From assembly GCA_003694965.1 (NCBI GenBank), contig RFJG01000003.1, forward strand, positions 1-6,209: a stretch of 6,209 bases of DNA, read 5' to 3'. The translations under genes and the position numbers were made by a program. The notes below the pieces were generated by a model. The model had not been told where the DNA came from, searched no databases, and saw only the letters and a list, made by a program, of their open reading frames with translations. Positions within the stretch are counted from its first letter, which is position 1, and each line of letters opens with the position of its first letter. Below are positions 4,810-6,209 of this stretch, piece by piece. The stretch comes from Methanobacteriota archaeon (GTDB taxonomy: Archaea > Micrarchaeota > Micrarchaeia > Anstonellales > J096).

Positions 4810-5850
4810 ATGGCAAAGAGCCAAAAAAGCTCTATTGAAAAATTTGAAGGCATATCCTACAAAGTATGGGTTAGGAACGACAAGGAACATAAGAGAGGTT
4901 GTTTCTCCATAGGAAAAAGGCACATCCACAGCTACCCCCACATAAAAAGAGTGCTCTCACTTGAAAAAGGGATTAAGAAAAAGTTCGGTGAAGAAGAGTT
5001 CTACGTAGAGGAGAAGATAGACGGATACAACATAAGGGCATTGTGGGCAGGTGAGAAGATATTTTGTTTTACTAGGAGCGGCCATGTAGATGCATTCTCA
5101 ACAGATAGGTTGAGAGGATCTGTTGTTGAAGAGCTAGCAAAAAGCGGCTATGTAGTCTGTGGGGAAATGGTAGGGAATACACCATACACAGATATGGAAG
5201 ACAGCTATGACATAAGGTTCTATGTGTTTGACCTATTCAAAGGAAACAGGAGGTTAAGCCCTGAAGAAAGAAGAGAAGTAATGGGAGGTATTGAAGGGAG
5301 CATTGACGGAGAGACTGTCTTAAGTGTTCCATCGCTTGGCAAGTTCTCCATAAGAGACATAGAGAAGCTGAAAAAGGCAGTCGTGAAAATGGACAAAGAG
5401 GGGAAGGAAGGGATTGTGATGAAAAGAAAGACTGAAGCTATCAAGTATGTGTTGGCAAGGCATGAAATCAAGGCTTTTGTTGAATCCTATATGGCTCCTT
5501 TTGATTATAGCCCTGGTTTTTTCAAGGAAAGGGCAATTAGGGCAGCTCTCTTTATGGATGAGATGGGAGTAAATGAAAATATGGGGATGTGCGTTGAGGA
5601 AGCAGTCATGAAGGCGGTGAGGCAAGTAAAGGAAAGAGGGCGTATATCTAAGAGGTTCAGGGTTAGGGTTAACAACTATACAACGTGGACGGACATAAAG
5701 AAAAGGCTCTCTGAGAGCAAAGATATATACATAAGAGAGGTGGCTAGTGAAGAAAGGAATGGGAAATTAGAAGTTGTTTTTGAGAAGGTCTATGTAAAGA
5801 GCAGCGCAAAATTAAGGAGCTTTTTAAGTGGTAGCGCGTTTGTTGATTGA
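4810..5850 (+). CDS. ATP-dependent RNA ligase, Rnl3 family (Pab1020/MthRnl type)
   Basis: This 346-residue protein belongs to the archaeal Rnl3 family, which joins 5'-phosphate and 3'-hydroxyl RNA ends and tends to circularise single-stranded RNA. The family block YPHIKRV (42-48) leads into motif I, FYVEEKIDGYNIR (64-76), where Lys69 is the residue adenylated by ATP. Then come GEMVGNTPYT (118-127), FYVFDLF (137-143), EGIVMK (200-205) and IKYV (211-214, Lys212). The C-terminal half is helical with a family-type VRVNNYTTWTDI segment and ends in GSAFVD, like Pab1020 (GLAFVD). The protein is shorter than Pab1020 and MthRnl (about 380 residues), missing about 20 N-terminal residues and a short insert after the GEMVG motif. 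ATG 4810 is chosen because upstream codons in this frame lie antisense to the GS-like gene and homology begins at FEGISYKV. It lies divergent to the C/D sRNA candidate. Confidence 0.95.
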   Translation: MAKSQKSSIEKFEGISYKVWVRNDKEHKRGCFSIGKRHIHSYPHIKRVLSLEKGIKKKFGEEEFYVEEKIDGYNIRALWAGEKIFCFTRSGHVDAFSTDRLRGSVVEELAKSGYVVCGEMVGNTPYTDMEDSYDIRFYVFDLFKGNRRLSPEERREVMGGIEGSIDGETVLSVPSLGKFSIRDIEKLKKAVVKMDKEGKEGIVMKRKTEAIKYVLARHEIKAFVESYMAPFDYSPGFFKERAIRAALFMDEMGVNENMGMCVEEAVMKAVRQVKERGRISKRFRVRVNNYTTWTDIKKRLSESKDIYIREVASEERNGKLEVVFEKVYVKSSAKLRSFLSGSAFVD

Positions 5851-5857
5851 ACCATTG

Positions 5858-6209
5858 TTAACTTATTGTAACAGACTGACCATCATAACTGATGTTTATC
5901 GTCTTGCGCCCCTCTCTCGTAAGCTTGTCGAGTGAATTACTATCTATCGTTATGTTGACATCCGCACTTACTGCTATTGTGTCTGTACCAACAGTAGCTA
6001 TGATGAGGCTCTTGTGCGGACCAAAGGACTTAACTGAGAGGGAATCAATGCCTTTCGGCACATTAGCATAGAGAGATATGTAGCTAGTGTTGCCCGAGTA
6101 CCTTGCCATCTCGGCAGTCCTAGCAAGGCTTTTTACATACGATGTTATGAAAGCGTTGCCCGCCTTGAAGGACTCCTCTCCCCCCTTGGAGTAGAGGAAG
6201 AATATGAGA
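5858..6209 (-). CDS. C-terminal part of a probable membrane-anchored pilin-like surface protein
   Basis: The frame stays open from the stop at 5858 to the right edge, giving 116 residues with the N-terminus missing. The Met at 6107-6109 is internal: 33 further codons precede it in frame and look coding. The visible start, LIFFLYSKGGEESF, is the end of a membrane segment, followed by a helix (FITSYVKSLARTAEMARYSG) and then Thr/Ser-rich beta strands. Membrane anchor, helix, then beta-sandwich is the layout of archaeal pilin-like proteins with class III signal peptides. That signal would lie outside the window, so the call rests on layout, not a recognised motif. The protein has no cysteines in this part. 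It converges on the RNA ligase gene with 7 nt between stops. Confidence 0.65.
   Translation of the reverse strand, partial: LIFFLYSKGGEESFKAGNAFITSYVKSLARTAEMARYSGNTSYISLYANVPKGIDSLSVKSFGPHKSLIIATVGTDTIAVSADVNITIDSNSLDKLTREGRKTINISYDGQSVTIS

Noticed and set aside
5220..5625. Two overlapping minus-strand ORFs of 83 and 101 codons
   Set aside because: Shadows of the RNA ligase gene, whose frame carries the conserved motifs.

Overview
The window looks archaeal. It holds a diphthamide synthase of the archaeal Dph2 type, an Rnl3 (Pab1020/MthRnl) RNA ligase, an archaeal-type box C/D sRNA candidate, TATA-like boxes about 26 nt upstream of inferred transcription starts, and GGTGAT-like ribosome sites at 3-5 nt spacing. 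A tRNA-Val without encoded CCA and very compact gene packing also fit. The small proteins, the tight convergent pairs and the pilin-like fragment hint at a small-genome (DPANN-like) lineage, but the window alone does not prove this.

Layout. Positions 1-2078 are a minus-strand block, read right to left: dph2, then a 167-residue acidic helical protein of unknown function with its own promoter, then 9 nt later an AAA-type P-loop ATPase that runs off the left edge. Positions 2079-2454 are intergenic. They hold a tRNA-Val(UAC) gene on the minus strand, a perfect hairpin with a T5 run touching its 3' end, a second perfect hairpin further on, and divergent promoters for the tRNA and the next gene. 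Positions 2455-3303 (+) encode an AbiEii-like nucleotidyltransferase with no AbiEi-like partner beside it. It meets, tail to tail with 3 nt between stops, a glutamine-synthetase-fold protein (3307-4668, -) that has lost nearly all catalytic residues.

The most interesting spot is the 141-nt gap between this GS-like gene and the divergent RNA ligase gene (4810-5850, +). On the minus strand it contains a complete box C/D sRNA candidate: C, 13-nt guide, D', a 5-bp hairpin linker, C', 12-nt guide, D. A TATA-like box sits at the correct distance upstream and abuts the ligase start codon. The Rnl3 ligase of Pyrococcus abyssi has been reported to bind and circularise box C/D sRNAs, so an sRNA gene in the promoter of an Rnl3 gene suggests a functional or regulatory link. 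The window ends with the 3' part of a minus-strand gene for a probable membrane-anchored pilin-like surface protein (5858-6209), converging on the ligase with 7 nt between stops.
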